Source: JAKFWF01 sp031429105 (lineage in GTDB: Bacteria; Pseudomonadota; Alphaproteobacteria; Rhizobiales; Hyphomicrobiaceae). From it: DNA of 64,000 nucleotides. A program made the position numbers and the translations under genes. The stretch is taken from positions 1-64,000 of the forward strand of contig JANOYV010000100.1 in assembly GCA_031429105.1 (NCBI GenBank), written 5' to 3'. This document shows positions 46,701 through 54,851 of this stretch, piece by piece. Every line of letters starts with the position of its first letter. Position 1 is the first letter of the stretch. The notes beneath the pieces are model-generated. The model had not been told where the DNA came from. It made no database searches and saw only the letters and a list, made by a program, of their open reading frames with translations.

Positions 46701-47518
46701 TCCCGAACTACAACTACAAGGCCTACCTTGAAGCCCGCCTCGGCTCGGTGTTCGCGCAGAACCACCCGACGTGGGAGGTGATCGTCCTCGACGACTGCTC
46801 GACCGACGACAGCATCGCCGAACTTGAACGGCTCGCCGGCAAGCTCGGCCGCGACTTCACGCTGATCGAAAACGACACCAACTCCGGCAACGTCTTCGCC
46901 CAGTGGCAGCGCGGCGTGGAGGCGGCCACCGGCGACCTGATCTGGATTGCGGAGGCCGACGACCTGGCCGACCCGGACTTCCTCAGCCGCTTAGCCGCCC
47001 GCTTCAACGAGGAGGGCGTCGTGATGGCGTTCTCCGACAGCCGCACCATCGACGAGTTCGGCGTCTCCCAGTGGGATAGCTACAAAGGCTACTACAATAC
47101 GCTGTTCCCCGGCGCCTTGGCCGCGACCGAAACCTTCGACGGCGACGTGTTCCTGCAGACGTATTTGTCGGTCAAGAACGCCATTTTGAATGCCAGTTCG
47201 GTGCTGTGGCGCCGCGATGCGCTGGACGAGGCTTTGGCCCGGTGCGGCGACGACCTATCGCGGTTTGCGATGGCCGGCGACTGGCGGATCTATGCGGAAA
47301 CGTGCCTGCTGGACGGCAAAATCGCCTATGACGCACAGCCCCTTAATATACATCGCAGGCATTCCAATAGCGTCACGCATGCGCTAAAGAAGGAGACGCA
47401 CCGCGCCGAGATCGCGGCCATCCACGAGATGGTGCGCTCTCGGCTCGGACCGGCGGTGCCGGTGGCGAAGCAGGATGAGTATTTGCGAGAGATTACGAGG
47501 GAATTCGAATTGATTTAG
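43787..47518 (+). CDS. Fusion glycosyltransferase: N-terminal FDPxWY repeats, WbsX (GH99-like) domain, GT4 domain and GT2 domain
   Basis: 1243 residues. Residues 20-235 hold about five degenerate repeats with FDPxWY and HYxxxGExxG units. From about 246, KALAFYLPQFHPIAENDAWW opens the WbsX/GH99-like domain, found in O-antigen loci. From about 604 to 960 comes a GT4-type transferase (NTGYADLRKGVDLFLGLA; FFLTSREDPFPSVVLEAL with the EX7E motif). From about 965 comes a GT2 domain (SVIIPNYNYKAYLEARLGSV, VLDDCSTDDS, WIAEADDLADPDF). One protein thus carries two glycosyltransferase activities and a glycan-processing module, for assembly of a surface polysaccharide. The GT4/GT2 half is much more GC-rich than the following genes. 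An alternative start is the ATG at 43799. Confidence 0.92.
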   Translation: MVEFMNDISQAIEPLSSADVKLTLQRSGLFDPPFHAKHLVDEPAPGDPLDHYIEFGEELGHRPNFVFDPSWYRRRYDVRLDHSNMLHHYLTTGEKMGYAPSPLFDPVWYANQNGLDLQAQCALSHYMLANPHERAPHAYFSARFYIAKYPDIAKASIDPYTHYMNWGIFEDRKGSETFDASYVWQRYLNKDRTKNPLLLFLEFGSEFGWLAKASVEENTVHREIRRFTAPAPEFEPTQTEMSGLRKIKALAFYLPQFHPIAENDAWWGKGFTEWRNVPRGVPRFAGHFQPRIPRDLGFYELDGTDVIKKQVDMAKIAGLFGFCFYYYNFNGKRLLEKPLDAFVGDTSIEFPFCLLWANESWSRRWDGFEQEVLIAQSYDINAENRLVDDVAKYMRDPRYIMIGQRPLFFVYRTDVIPDAAGAVKRWRTRFKTEHGLDPLIVMAQAFGNNDPRPAGFDGAIEFPPHKFGSVLPHINAKMEILDPDFRGEIYSYDALVEASLKDFPRDFPLIKTAVPSWDNDARKQAAGLVMQGSTPAKFQAWLEALSREAERKRFHGEKIVMINAWNEWCEGAYLEPDVHFGFGYLNALSRALTDNPERMSRKIVLVGHDAFPAGAQMLLLNIGRTLKTAFGVEIAYILMDGGGLADRYSELAPTFVANAGTDFWPELRANVEQLRAQGFTHAITNSAFSGHCVGFLADSGFKVCSLIHELKTIIERSHGLGKYQQILKRSSDVIYPNHYVANELTREFGQPAGNPHIMAQGLYKDIAPDPSLADSIRTLLKLPPQVRIVLNTGYADLRKGVDLFLGLARETARLDPNVHFVWVGDVDPAVNTWILEDVRRGRTANVHFIGYTENVSAMFNGADLFFLTSREDPFPSVVLEALAVGLPVGTFDTGGGYVDLIRAEPYAGFLAPTGDLAAAARLIVEQLQAEAKSGGELRPARRSMIADKYNFRDYAFGLLNMTQPTRKISVIIPNYNYKAYLEARLGSVFAQNHPTWEVIVLDDCSTDDSIAELERLAGKLGRDFTLIENDTNSGNVFAQWQRGVEAATGDLIWIAEADDLADPDFLSRLAARFNEEGVVMAFSDSRTIDEFGVSQWDSYKGYYNTLFPGALAATETFDGDVFLQTYLSVKNAILNASSVLWRRDALDEALARCGDDLSRFAMAGDWRIYAETCLLDGKIAYDAQPLNIHRRHSNSVTHALKKETHRAEIAAIHEMVRSRLGPAVPVAKQDEYLREITREFELI

Positions 47519-47552
47519 GGATGGCCACTATTGCCGCCTTAGGAGCATTGCA

Positions 47553-48437
47553 ATGAAAAAAGTTGCGGCGATAACTATCTGTTACAACGAAAAAGACAAA
47601 CTTGATCTTTGGGCAAGACACCACACAAAACAAGTTGGAGCAGAACATTGCTACATCATTGATCACGGCTCTGATGATGGGACGACAACTGCGCTGTTTG
47701 ATGCTCGATCACGTCCCTACCCAGGAATAAATATTATAAGATTGCCTCGCACGCCCTATGATAATGAAACTCGCACTCGCGCGATTGAACACTTTGCAGG
47801 CTTTCTACTCCGTTATTACGACTGGGCATTCTTCACGGACGTTGATGAATTACTAGTCGCCGACCCAGAGAAATACACCAGCATCGCCGATTTCTGCAAT
47901 CAAACGGCTTTGACCCACGTAACTTCTATCGGATTAGACGTAATCCATCGAGAAACTGCGGAAGCACCGCTGAACTGCAATCGACTTGTGGGCGAGCAGC
48001 GCGCCGCAGTTCGATTTTCCGCCTCAATGTGCAAACAGAACCTAGTTTCCTCGGCCCCAACTTGGTCCAAAGGTTTTCATACTTCCAATTTGCCGTCACA
48101 GTTTGATGCAATTTATCTTATGCACCTAAGGTTTGCCGACGCCATCCAGGGGGTAGGTCGCCTAGGCGTTACGCGTAAGCTTGATTGGGCACAAACGCAC
48201 GAAGGTGTGCATCAAAAAGTTACTGATGATGACTTCGTAACGCTTCTGAGACGTATGGCTCGGTTACCGTTGGTCGAAGATGCTCTTAAATCAAGCGAAG
48301 GTTTACTTAAAAAATATTTGGATCGCCTGAAAACATCTGAAAAAAAAGGATTATATGATAAAATTTACAATATCGACTTACACATATTTGGAGATGAGCT
48401 ATTTCGACTTCCAGCGAGATTTCGAACTGCGTTTTGA
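47553..48437 (+). CDS. Glycosyltransferase family 2 / GT92-like protein
   Basis: 294 residues. AAITICYNEKDKLDLWARHH and YIIDHGSDDGTTTALFD fit the Glyco_tranf_2_4 fold, and WAFFTDVDELLVADPEKY supplies the DxD metal and nucleotide-sugar motif. AGGAG precedes the ATG by seven bases. The gene lies 35 bases after the fusion glycosyltransferase and is clearly AT-rich, like the next four genes. It probably adds a sugar to a surface glycan; donor and acceptor are unknown. Confidence 0.88.
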   Translation: MKKVAAITICYNEKDKLDLWARHHTKQVGAEHCYIIDHGSDDGTTTALFDARSRPYPGINIIRLPRTPYDNETRTRAIEHFAGFLLRYYDWAFFTDVDELLVADPEKYTSIADFCNQTALTHVTSIGLDVIHRETAEAPLNCNRLVGEQRAAVRFSASMCKQNLVSSAPTWSKGFHTSNLPSQFDAIYLMHLRFADAIQGVGRLGVTRKLDWAQTHEGVHQKVTDDDFVTLLRRMARLPLVEDALKSSEGLLKKYLDRLKTSEKKGLYDKIYNIDLHIFGDELFRLPARFRTAF

Positions 48438-48489
48438 TCTTCGCAGAACCTAATCAGAATTAACTAACTTGCAATCGCGTGGTCAAATA

Positions 48490-49407
48490 ATGTTAAATTT
48501 GAATGATTTTCGAATTTTGGATCAACGAACGACAAGGCGAACCAACCCTTATCTGCAGCGTGGTATTGATCATTATTCAATGGCAGACATGGCTAAATTG
48601 TTACCCAAACTTGGGGCCTCATTTCACAACGTACATGGATTCCCGCTTGATCTTGCAAATCCTTCCACGTTCAGCGAATTTATGAATTGGCGGAAATTGT
48701 TTGCTAATTTTCCAACCCCGTCGCTTGGAGATAAACTGTACTCATCTGAATATGCGGGACGAATAATTGGATTTGGCAACGTGCCGAAAATACACTGGTT
48801 CGGTACTAATCTTAAAGAGTTTCGGCCTGACAGTGTGGTTCCTGGCCGATATATGCTCAAGGCGAATCATGGCTCCGGGTTCGTGCGGCAACTGACCTTG
48901 CCCGACGACCTAATAAACAAGCGCGATAGTATTTTGGGATTAGCCGAACACTGGATGAACCGGACCTTTGGAAACGATACTGGCGAGTGGTGGTATAGCA
49001 ACTTTCAACGTTATATATTTGTAGAAGAGTTCCTAGGCACAAACGATGGAGCCACACCTGATGATTTCAAGTTTTATTGCTTCAATGGGACTTGCGAAAT
49101 TGTCCACGTAGACCGAGATCGTTTTACTGCGCACAAACGAGCGTTTTATGATCGACGCTGGCAGCAGATGGAGATTGAGCTCAGCTACCCTACTTGTGAA
49201 GTTGACCCGCCTGCGAACCTAATTGAACTTTTGTCTACGGCCGAAAAACTCGCCATGGGACTAGATTTTGTGCGGGTTGATTTGTATAATCTTGCGTCGA
49301 AAGTGGTATTTGGAGAATTAACATTGACTCCTGGCTCAGGTCTTGAGAAATTCAAGAACAAGTCGATGGACAAAGCCATGGGAAAATTTTTGTCTCTACA
49401 CATATAG
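48490..49407 (+). CDS. TupA-like ATP-grasp protein
   Basis: 305 residues from the ATG at 48490. LDLANPSTFSEFMNWRKLFA, PGRYMLKANHGSGFVRQLTL (the ATP-grasp glycine-rich loop) and DDFKFYCFNGTCEIVHVDRD, with ELTLTPGSGLEKF near the end, match the TupA-like family. Members are found in teichuronopeptide and capsule/O-antigen loci and are thought to form an amide bond between a sugar acid and an amino compound. Its place between two glycosyltransferases suggests it decorates the same polysaccharide. Confidence 0.88.
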   Translation: MLNLNDFRILDQRTTRRTNPYLQRGIDHYSMADMAKLLPKLGASFHNVHGFPLDLANPSTFSEFMNWRKLFANFPTPSLGDKLYSSEYAGRIIGFGNVPKIHWFGTNLKEFRPDSVVPGRYMLKANHGSGFVRQLTLPDDLINKRDSILGLAEHWMNRTFGNDTGEWWYSNFQRYIFVEEFLGTNDGATPDDFKFYCFNGTCEIVHVDRDRFTAHKRAFYDRRWQQMEIELSYPTCEVDPPANLIELLSTAEKLAMGLDFVRVDLYNLASKVVFGELTLTPGSGLEKFKNKSMDKAMGKFLSLHI

Positions 49408-49448
49408 CATCAAAAGTTCCCTGTTCGCTGTCCAAATGGATCCATTTT

Positions 49449-50795
49449 ATGTATCTCCACGACTTAGAAAGACTATATGCAGTCGGAAATTTTGATCGAA
49501 TAAACATGCTTATTGATGAGAGATTTAGAACAAAACACTCAAATTTCGACACACTATCTGCACTTCGGGCAATGCAGGAAAATCGACAACTTCCAAAGCT
49601 TCCGACGTTTCAAAATTCCGACATTGTTTACAAAAACGCTATAAACACCCTTTCTAGCGAATTAAACCAATCCAATAGAGCAACATTCCGAAATAAACAA
49701 CAGTCGACCTTTGAAATTCCCACCGAGTTAGATTTTATCGGGCAAGATGCGATTCATGACCACTCGCCCATGCAGGTTCTAAATTTTTTATCGACAAGTC
49801 GCGTTAAATCAGAAAAGGCAATTTTATTGGTTGCTTGCTTTAGAAATGACGGCCCGTATATTATTGAATGGATTGCACATCACAAAGCATTGGGATTCGA
49901 GAATATATGTTTATTTTCAAACGACAATGAAGACGGTTCCGACCTGTTGCTTCAAGCACTAGCTGACGAAGGCGTCATAACATTTGTTAGGAACACGTGT
50001 GGCGCCGACTGCCATCCACAGCGGAAGGCATTTGGTTATGTACTTGAGATGATGCCTCTTGCTCAGAGCTTCGAATGGGTGGCATTTCTTGATTCAGACG
50101 AGCTACTGATTTTACGAGAAAAATACAAATGCAACGTCAACGAACTAATCGCACAAGCTGAGACTCGATATCCCGGGGAACGACCTGCGGCTATATGCAT
50201 GAATTGGAAATTCTTCTCGGGGCTTGATGCGCGATTTCGCAATGCTCCACTGGTTGACCGATTTCCATTACAAAAAAGTAGCCAAAACAGCAAAAGTATC
50301 ATCCGCCGCTCGAATGCATGTTCAATGTTTCATCTTCATATTCCAATCCCAAAAAAATGGGGCTTTTTCGTTGACTCTGATTTGGAGAAATACACCCCCT
50401 ACGAGCTTAACAAAGCAGCGACGCATAATTATTCTGGAGGGCAGGTTAATCACTATTGGAGCAAGAGTTTTGAAGAGTTTCTCGTCAAGAAAGCTCGTGG
50501 TGAGTCGCTGGTTGGCTCAAAAACACTCGAGTTTTCCAGATCACTCGATGATTACTTCAATTACAGTCCTCAAAATATGAATGCATCGCTGGACGCGCTA
50601 CCAGAATGCTTGCTTGAGAGAATAAGAGAAGAGCGCGCTGAGTTGCTTGGAAGCGAAGCAATTCGACTGGCTAATGACTTTGTAACACTGAGATTTCAGA
50701 AACTTGTTGAAAGGATTTCTAACGGGCTCGACATAGATACGATGTTTGCGGATTTATCTAGCAAATGGAACCAGCTTCGCGGCGCTTGCCGCTAG
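49449..50795 (+). CDS. Glycosyltransferase family 2 / GT92-like protein
   Basis: 448 residues. After a variable N-terminal 130 residues, KAILLVACFRNDGPYIIEWI and FENICLFSNDNEDGSDLLLQ open the catalytic fold, and WVAFLDSDELLIL holds the DxD motif. The C-terminal part contains HNYSGGQVNHYWSKSFEEFL, shared with GT92-type transferases. Very AT-rich. The reading frame ends 16 bases before a convergent methyltransferase gene. Probably another sugar transferase of the island. Confidence 0.87.
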   Translation: MYLHDLERLYAVGNFDRINMLIDERFRTKHSNFDTLSALRAMQENRQLPKLPTFQNSDIVYKNAINTLSSELNQSNRATFRNKQQSTFEIPTELDFIGQDAIHDHSPMQVLNFLSTSRVKSEKAILLVACFRNDGPYIIEWIAHHKALGFENICLFSNDNEDGSDLLLQALADEGVITFVRNTCGADCHPQRKAFGYVLEMMPLAQSFEWVAFLDSDELLILREKYKCNVNELIAQAETRYPGERPAAICMNWKFFSGLDARFRNAPLVDRFPLQKSSQNSKSIIRRSNACSMFHLHIPIPKKWGFFVDSDLEKYTPYELNKAATHNYSGGQVNHYWSKSFEEFLVKKARGESLVGSKTLEFSRSLDDYFNYSPQNMNASLDALPECLLERIREERAELLGSEAIRLANDFVTLRFQKLVERISNGLDIDTMFADLSSKWNQLRGACR

Positions 50796-50810
50796 GCGTT
50801 GCGCTGTCTG

Positions 50811-51563
50811 TCACGGCGCGAAGTAGTTTCCAAATCCGTCTCGCGTGACGATAGCCTTCGAGTCAACGATTTCGAGATTGGCGTAAAGGTCATTAAACGA
50901 CTTCTCTCCAGTGGGGATTTTTTTATATTCGTCGACGATGCTAAAATAATTCTCCTGAAGGACATTGGAGTCAGGATTTAAATTTGTTATTGCAACGAGA
51001 CCGGTTGGAGGGCAGTCGATTGAGACAATTCGAAGTTCTGGTCTGAATCGCTTGAGAATTGGTAATACTTTCCACACGTCACCTGTCCACCAGTCGGCCA
51101 GAGTTTTATCAGAACGCTTCGATGGCGCATGTACGCGCTCCCCCATTTCGAAGTTTAAGGGCAGGCAATCGTGCAAAAAGACAATACTGTTGCGACGGCT
51201 GTATTTTTCAATATTGTAAAAATCTCTCAACAAGTATTCGAACAGATGCATTCCATCGAGAAAGCTTATATCTACGGGCTTGCCGAAAATTTGAGTTGGA
51301 TTGCGCTTCGCGAAGAACGCATCGCTTGTCTCCTGAAAGATCGATAGCATTTTTTTCTTACCAATAATATTTCGCGAGACCACAGGCGCAGGATCGATCG
51401 CAATGCAGTCGCAGGCAATATCGGCTATTGAATGCCCGTTGCACAACCCAATCTCCAGATAAGTTTGAGCGCCGTGAAGGGTAATCCCTTTGTGGATAAA
51501 TTCTATATAATTAATTCCTGCATGGGCTGCTCTGGTTGGGTTTTTTGATTCTGCCGTATTCAT
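50811..51563 (-). CDS. Class I SAM-dependent methyltransferase (Methyltransf_24-like)
   Basis: 250 residues. TYLEIGLCNGHSIADIACDC carries the SAM loop (ExG) and IAIDPAP the acidic end of strand 2. SFLDGMHLFEYLLRDFYNIE and SIVFLHDCLPLNFEMGERVH are the aspartate-rich strand 4 and following segment typical of sugar or antibiotic O-methyltransferases such as CmcI. In this setting it likely methylates a sugar residue. It is transcribed opposite to the three glycosyltransferase-type genes. Confidence 0.83.
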   Translation of the reverse strand: MNTAESKNPTRAAHAGINYIEFIHKGITLHGAQTYLEIGLCNGHSIADIACDCIAIDPAPVVSRNIIGKKKMLSIFQETSDAFFAKRNPTQIFGKPVDISFLDGMHLFEYLLRDFYNIEKYSRRNSIVFLHDCLPLNFEMGERVHAPSKRSDKTLADWWTGDVWKVLPILKRFRPELRIVSIDCPPTGLVAITNLNPDSNVLQENYFSIVDEYKKIPTGEKSFNDLYANLEIVDSKAIVTRDGFGNYFAP

Positions 51564-51619
51564 CTACGTTTTTCCAAAATCATCTTACAAACAAATCCAA
51601 TTCACTAAGCAGCAAGGTA

Positions 51620-52378
51620 TCAAGCGGTCTCAAAGACCGGTTGCTTAATACCAACTAACACTTCGATTAAATCTGCCCGCACGCCAATGTCAATATTGTC
51701 CATCTGTGCCAATACAAATGACAAACCAGAGTGATGCTGTAAGTAGGATACGATGTCGTACCCCCAATCAATGGTCACGATCGAGCCTCGCGGATCAACG
51801 GGATTGCCATGAAATTCTGGTGGCATACTGTTCACAATCTGGCCGTTCACGAGTTTCGCGCGTCTGCGTGAGGGTTTGGTTTTGAGAATAATTGGAACTG
51901 TACATAAAAAGATGCCGCCTGGTTTCAATGTACGCGCGATCTCGGCGACTGCCTTGTCAGGCGCAAACAAATGTTCAAAGACGTCCTGCGTGATTACAAC
52001 ATCAAATTCACCGTCACCGAATGTTTGCTTCTCAAGATCCTCGCAGCGGAATTTCTTCGCGTGCATCTGGGGACTTGGTACCACTGAGCCCATGGGGTGG
52101 TTTGGATCGTACTGACTTGCAACATATCCAGGGCACTGATTGAACAACCGTTGACTGGCATAATCCCAGCCCGGTGAACTCTCGTGGATGTTGGACGTGC
52201 GCCAATTTGGGCAATACGACTTAAGAACATGAAACAAAGCCCGGTGACGCGGTAATGTCTTGCAGTGAGAACAATACAACGTGTTCCGGAAATACGGACC
52301 ATCGGCCGTGAATTGAACCGACTGCTCGCAGACAGGGCAAATACCGGCATGGGAAAATTTGAATTCTTCTTTGTCCAC
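51620..52378 (-). CDS. Class I SAM-dependent methyltransferase with N-terminal zinc ribbon
   Basis: 252 residues. An N-terminal CxxC...CxxC ribbon (CPVCEQS, then YCSHCKTLPRHRAL) precedes a Methyltransf_11 fold (GEFDVVITQDVFEHLFAPDK, AEIARTLKPGGIFLCTVPI). A zinc ribbon before the methyltransferase fold is typical of proteins found in glycan clusters. The function is likely modification of a sugar or an attached group. It lies 56 bases upstream of the other methyltransferase on the same strand and may share its transcript. Confidence 0.85.
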   Translation of the reverse strand: MDKEEFKFSHAGICPVCEQSVQFTADGPYFRNTLYCSHCKTLPRHRALFHVLKSYCPNWRTSNIHESSPGWDYASQRLFNQCPGYVASQYDPNHPMGSVVPSPQMHAKKFRCEDLEKQTFGDGEFDVVITQDVFEHLFAPDKAVAEIARTLKPGGIFLCTVPIILKTKPSRRRAKLVNGQIVNSMPPEFHGNPVDPRGSIVTIDWGYDIVSYLQHHSGLSFVLAQMDNIDIGVRADLIEVLVGIKQPVFETA

Positions 52379-52435
52379 GATACCAATCCCATCTCTGTTA
52401 TTTCAAAAATCTGAAGGCGTTAAGACAAAATCACC

Positions 52436-53779
52436 CTACCCGCACATTCTCACCCGCCATCCGCCACTCCACAGCATACTCTCAAACCCCGACGGTGCGC
52501 GAATGTCGTCGGACTTCGCGACCGTGCCGGGCGGGCAAGGCCACGTTGCCGTCGCCGTCACTGCGCCCGTACACTTCGCAGCAACGTCTCTGCGCAACTT
52601 AGTTGCCGTTCGAATGGGGCACGCGGACGGCTGCAACTGGTCCGGCCACGTCATCTCGACAGCCGACACCTTGCGATTACGTCCGATCGCCGCGCGCTGG
52701 ATGCCAAGCCAACCGTCACCGTCCGTTACGCTCGGCGCCATCCATCCGCCCTCCGTGTACTCATTCCAAGCATAGATCGTTATCGTCTTGAACGGAACTG
52801 CCGCCACCTGTTTGTTCACAAACTCCGCCGCATGCGTGAAATGTGCCTGCAGCACCTCACGACCTGGCAAGCCACACCAGGGCCCCTGCTCCTTCTTTTT
52901 CGGATTGACCGCGGGCGCGAGCCTCGGGCGCGTGTCCCATCCCAGCGTGATATTCGGCGCGTAGGGAACGCCCGATGCCGCGGCCTTGCTCCACTGCGCC
53001 TCACCGTGCCGTGCGCAAACGTCGAACGCACTTTCCATCGCGCCCTTACCCGGTGCGAAATTCGAGTAGGTCGTCACCATGTCGAGGCCATAGCGCTTGG
53101 CGACGTCCATCGCCTTGCCTGAAACGTAGTTCATAATGACGAACGTGATCTCGCGGCCCGTTCGCTCGCGCGTGACACCTCGGATCGTCTGGAACGCCTC
53201 GCGCGCCTTGTCGTCGGTGCCGAAGAACTTTGACCAGTCGAGACCATCGTGGGCCAACACAAACACCGGCACCGTGCCGGTCTCCGTGCGCATGTAATCC
53301 GGGTGCGCGGTAAACGTCGCCACGCTGTTGGCCATGTCCTCGACGTCGCTCATCGGGAACAGCTGGTTGAGCGACAGCGCGAATTTCACCCCCATCCGAT
53401 CCGGCAACCGCAGATACGACGACAGTGCCCGATTGAGCTTCAGGTGCGTGTTGATATCCCGGCCCCAACTACCGGTGTCGGGGTAAAACCCGAAAATGAA
53501 ATAATCGACGCCAATCGCGCGCGCATAGGCGACCTCGGCGTGCAGCACGTGCTCCTTGTCGCCGTCGAGGTGGAGCTTGCCGTTTTCATCATAACGGGCG
53601 AAGAACGGCGCGCGGTGCGCCCACTCCGGCTGCTCCAACACCTTCTGGTCGGGCGCGCCTTCGTACCACGCATCCCAGCGGATCGCGCCGATGGCGATGT
53701 CGTCCGGCACCTGCGCGCGTGCGCCAGCGACGCTCGCGATCAACGCCAAAAAGCTCAAAAAAATGCGCACCATCAACAC
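52436..53779 (-). CDS. Secreted GH99-like (WbsX-related) protein
   Basis: 447 residues. A signal peptide (core FLSFLALIASVAGARA) is followed by a GH99/WbsX-like barrel: IAIGAIRWDAWYEGAPDQKV, DYFIFGFYPDTGSWGR, TVPVFVLAHDGLDWSKFF and TITIYAWNEYTEGGWMAPSV, the last holding the acidic NExxE segment of the family. GH99 enzymes cleave alpha-mannosidic links. Here it may trim or process the polysaccharide made by the island. It shares a fold with the WbsX domain of the large fusion at the other end. Its GC content is back to the genome norm, so the AT-rich block ends just before it. Either of two nearby ATGs could start it. Confidence 0.8.
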   Translation of the reverse strand: MLMVRIFLSFLALIASVAGARAQVPDDIAIGAIRWDAWYEGAPDQKVLEQPEWAHRAPFFARYDENGKLHLDGDKEHVLHAEVAYARAIGVDYFIFGFYPDTGSWGRDINTHLKLNRALSSYLRLPDRMGVKFALSLNQLFPMSDVEDMANSVATFTAHPDYMRTETGTVPVFVLAHDGLDWSKFFGTDDKAREAFQTIRGVTRERTGREITFVIMNYVSGKAMDVAKRYGLDMVTTYSNFAPGKGAMESAFDVCARHGEAQWSKAAASGVPYAPNITLGWDTRPRLAPAVNPKKKEQGPWCGLPGREVLQAHFTHAAEFVNKQVAAVPFKTITIYAWNEYTEGGWMAPSVTDGDGWLGIQRAAIGRNRKVSAVEMTWPDQLQPSACPIRTATKLRRDVAAKCTGAVTATATWPCPPGTVAKSDDIRAPSGFESMLWSGGWRVRMCG

Positions 53780-53870
53780 ACCGAGACATACCTAAAATTG
53801 CATGCCGCAGTGTGGCCGTTCGAGCCGCCAGAGGCAAGTCCGTTAACGCGCGGTCCACATTAGCCGGGCC

Positions 53871-54851
53871 TCACGCGAAGCCGTTGCGCAATGCCGCCTC
53901 GCCGCGCTCCAACCGCGCGAGGTTGTCGAGCAGCACGTCAATCACGTTCTCCTCGTAGGCCCGCGTTTCGCCTCCCGTGTGCGGCGTGATGACGACGTTC
54001 GGCATCGTCCACAGCGGCGATGAGGCCGACAGCGGCTCGTCGACCGTGACGTCGATGCCAGCCGATGCCAACTTGCCCGACTGCAGCGCCACGATCAGCG
54101 CTGGCTCGTCGACTACAGCGCCACGGGCCACGTTGATCAGCATTGCGCCGGGCTTCATCGCAGCGAAGGCGGCCGGGTTGATAAGGTTCGTCGTCTCAGG
54201 TGTGATCGGACAGGTGAGCACCACGATGTCGGCGCGCGGCAGCACCTTCAGCAGATCGGCGTCCGCGAACACCTCGTCGGCGCCGCCCGCGCCTTTCGCC
54301 GGATCGCGCCTGGTGCCGATCACGTGCATATCGAACGCTTTCGCAAGCCGTGCGAGCTTACTGCCGATGCCCCCGATGCCAACGATCAGCATGGTTTTGC
54401 CGGCGAGCTCGTCCTCGCGTTTGGCCGGATCGCCGATCATGCCGCGCCAGAGCTTCTTGTGCTGGTTATCGCGCGCGAGGTGGAGTTGCCGCGTGATGCT
54501 GAGCGTCAACGCCATGGCGTGCTCGGCAACCGCCTGCGCATTCACGCCCTGGGCACTTGCCAGTCTGACGCCCATAGCCTTGAACGCCGCCACATCATAC
54601 TGGTTCATGCCGGCGCTGATCGACTGCACAAACGCAAGTTTGGGCGCCTGATCGAGCCACGCGTTGCGCCACATCATCGACACGCTGACGATATTCGCTT
54701 CGGGCAGACGTGCGACTACTTCGTCTGGCGTCCGCGCTTCGATGAATTTCAAGCCGCTGTTGCGTCGTGCCAATGCATCGCCCAGCCGATAGGCAGCGTG
54801 GGCGAACAGCACGACGGTTTCAGCACGCGCGGGGAGTTTGCGGGGGCTCAT
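53871..54851 (-). CDS. D-2-hydroxyacid dehydrogenase
   Basis: 326 residues. The NAD motif is LIVGIGGIGSKLARLAKAFD, and catalytic residues lie in NVARGAVVDEPALIVAL (Arg), AGIDVTVDEPLSAS (Glu) and NVVITPHTGGETRAYEENVI (His). Family members interconvert 2-oxo and D-2-hydroxy acids (phosphoglycerate, glycerate/hydroxypyruvate, lactate); the substrate here is open. Its ATG overlaps the stop of the upstream binding-protein gene in ATGA, so the two products are made together, perhaps for uptake and first reduction of one compound. Confidence 0.9.
   Translation of the reverse strand: MSPRKLPARAETVVLFAHAAYRLGDALARRNSGLKFIEARTPDEVVARLPEANIVSVSMMWRNAWLDQAPKLAFVQSISAGMNQYDVAAFKAMGVRLASAQGVNAQAVAEHAMALTLSITRQLHLARDNQHKKLWRGMIGDPAKREDELAGKTMLIVGIGGIGSKLARLAKAFDMHVIGTRRDPAKGAGGADEVFADADLLKVLPRADIVVLTCPITPETTNLINPAAFAAMKPGAMLINVARGAVVDEPALIVALQSGKLASAGIDVTVDEPLSASSPLWTMPNVVITPHTGGETRAYEENVIDVLLDNLARLERGEAALRNGFA

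Noticed and set aside
53249..53863. 204-residue plus-strand frame antisense to the GH99-like gene
   Set aside because: Arg-rich shadow of the real minus-strand gene; no start site or family.
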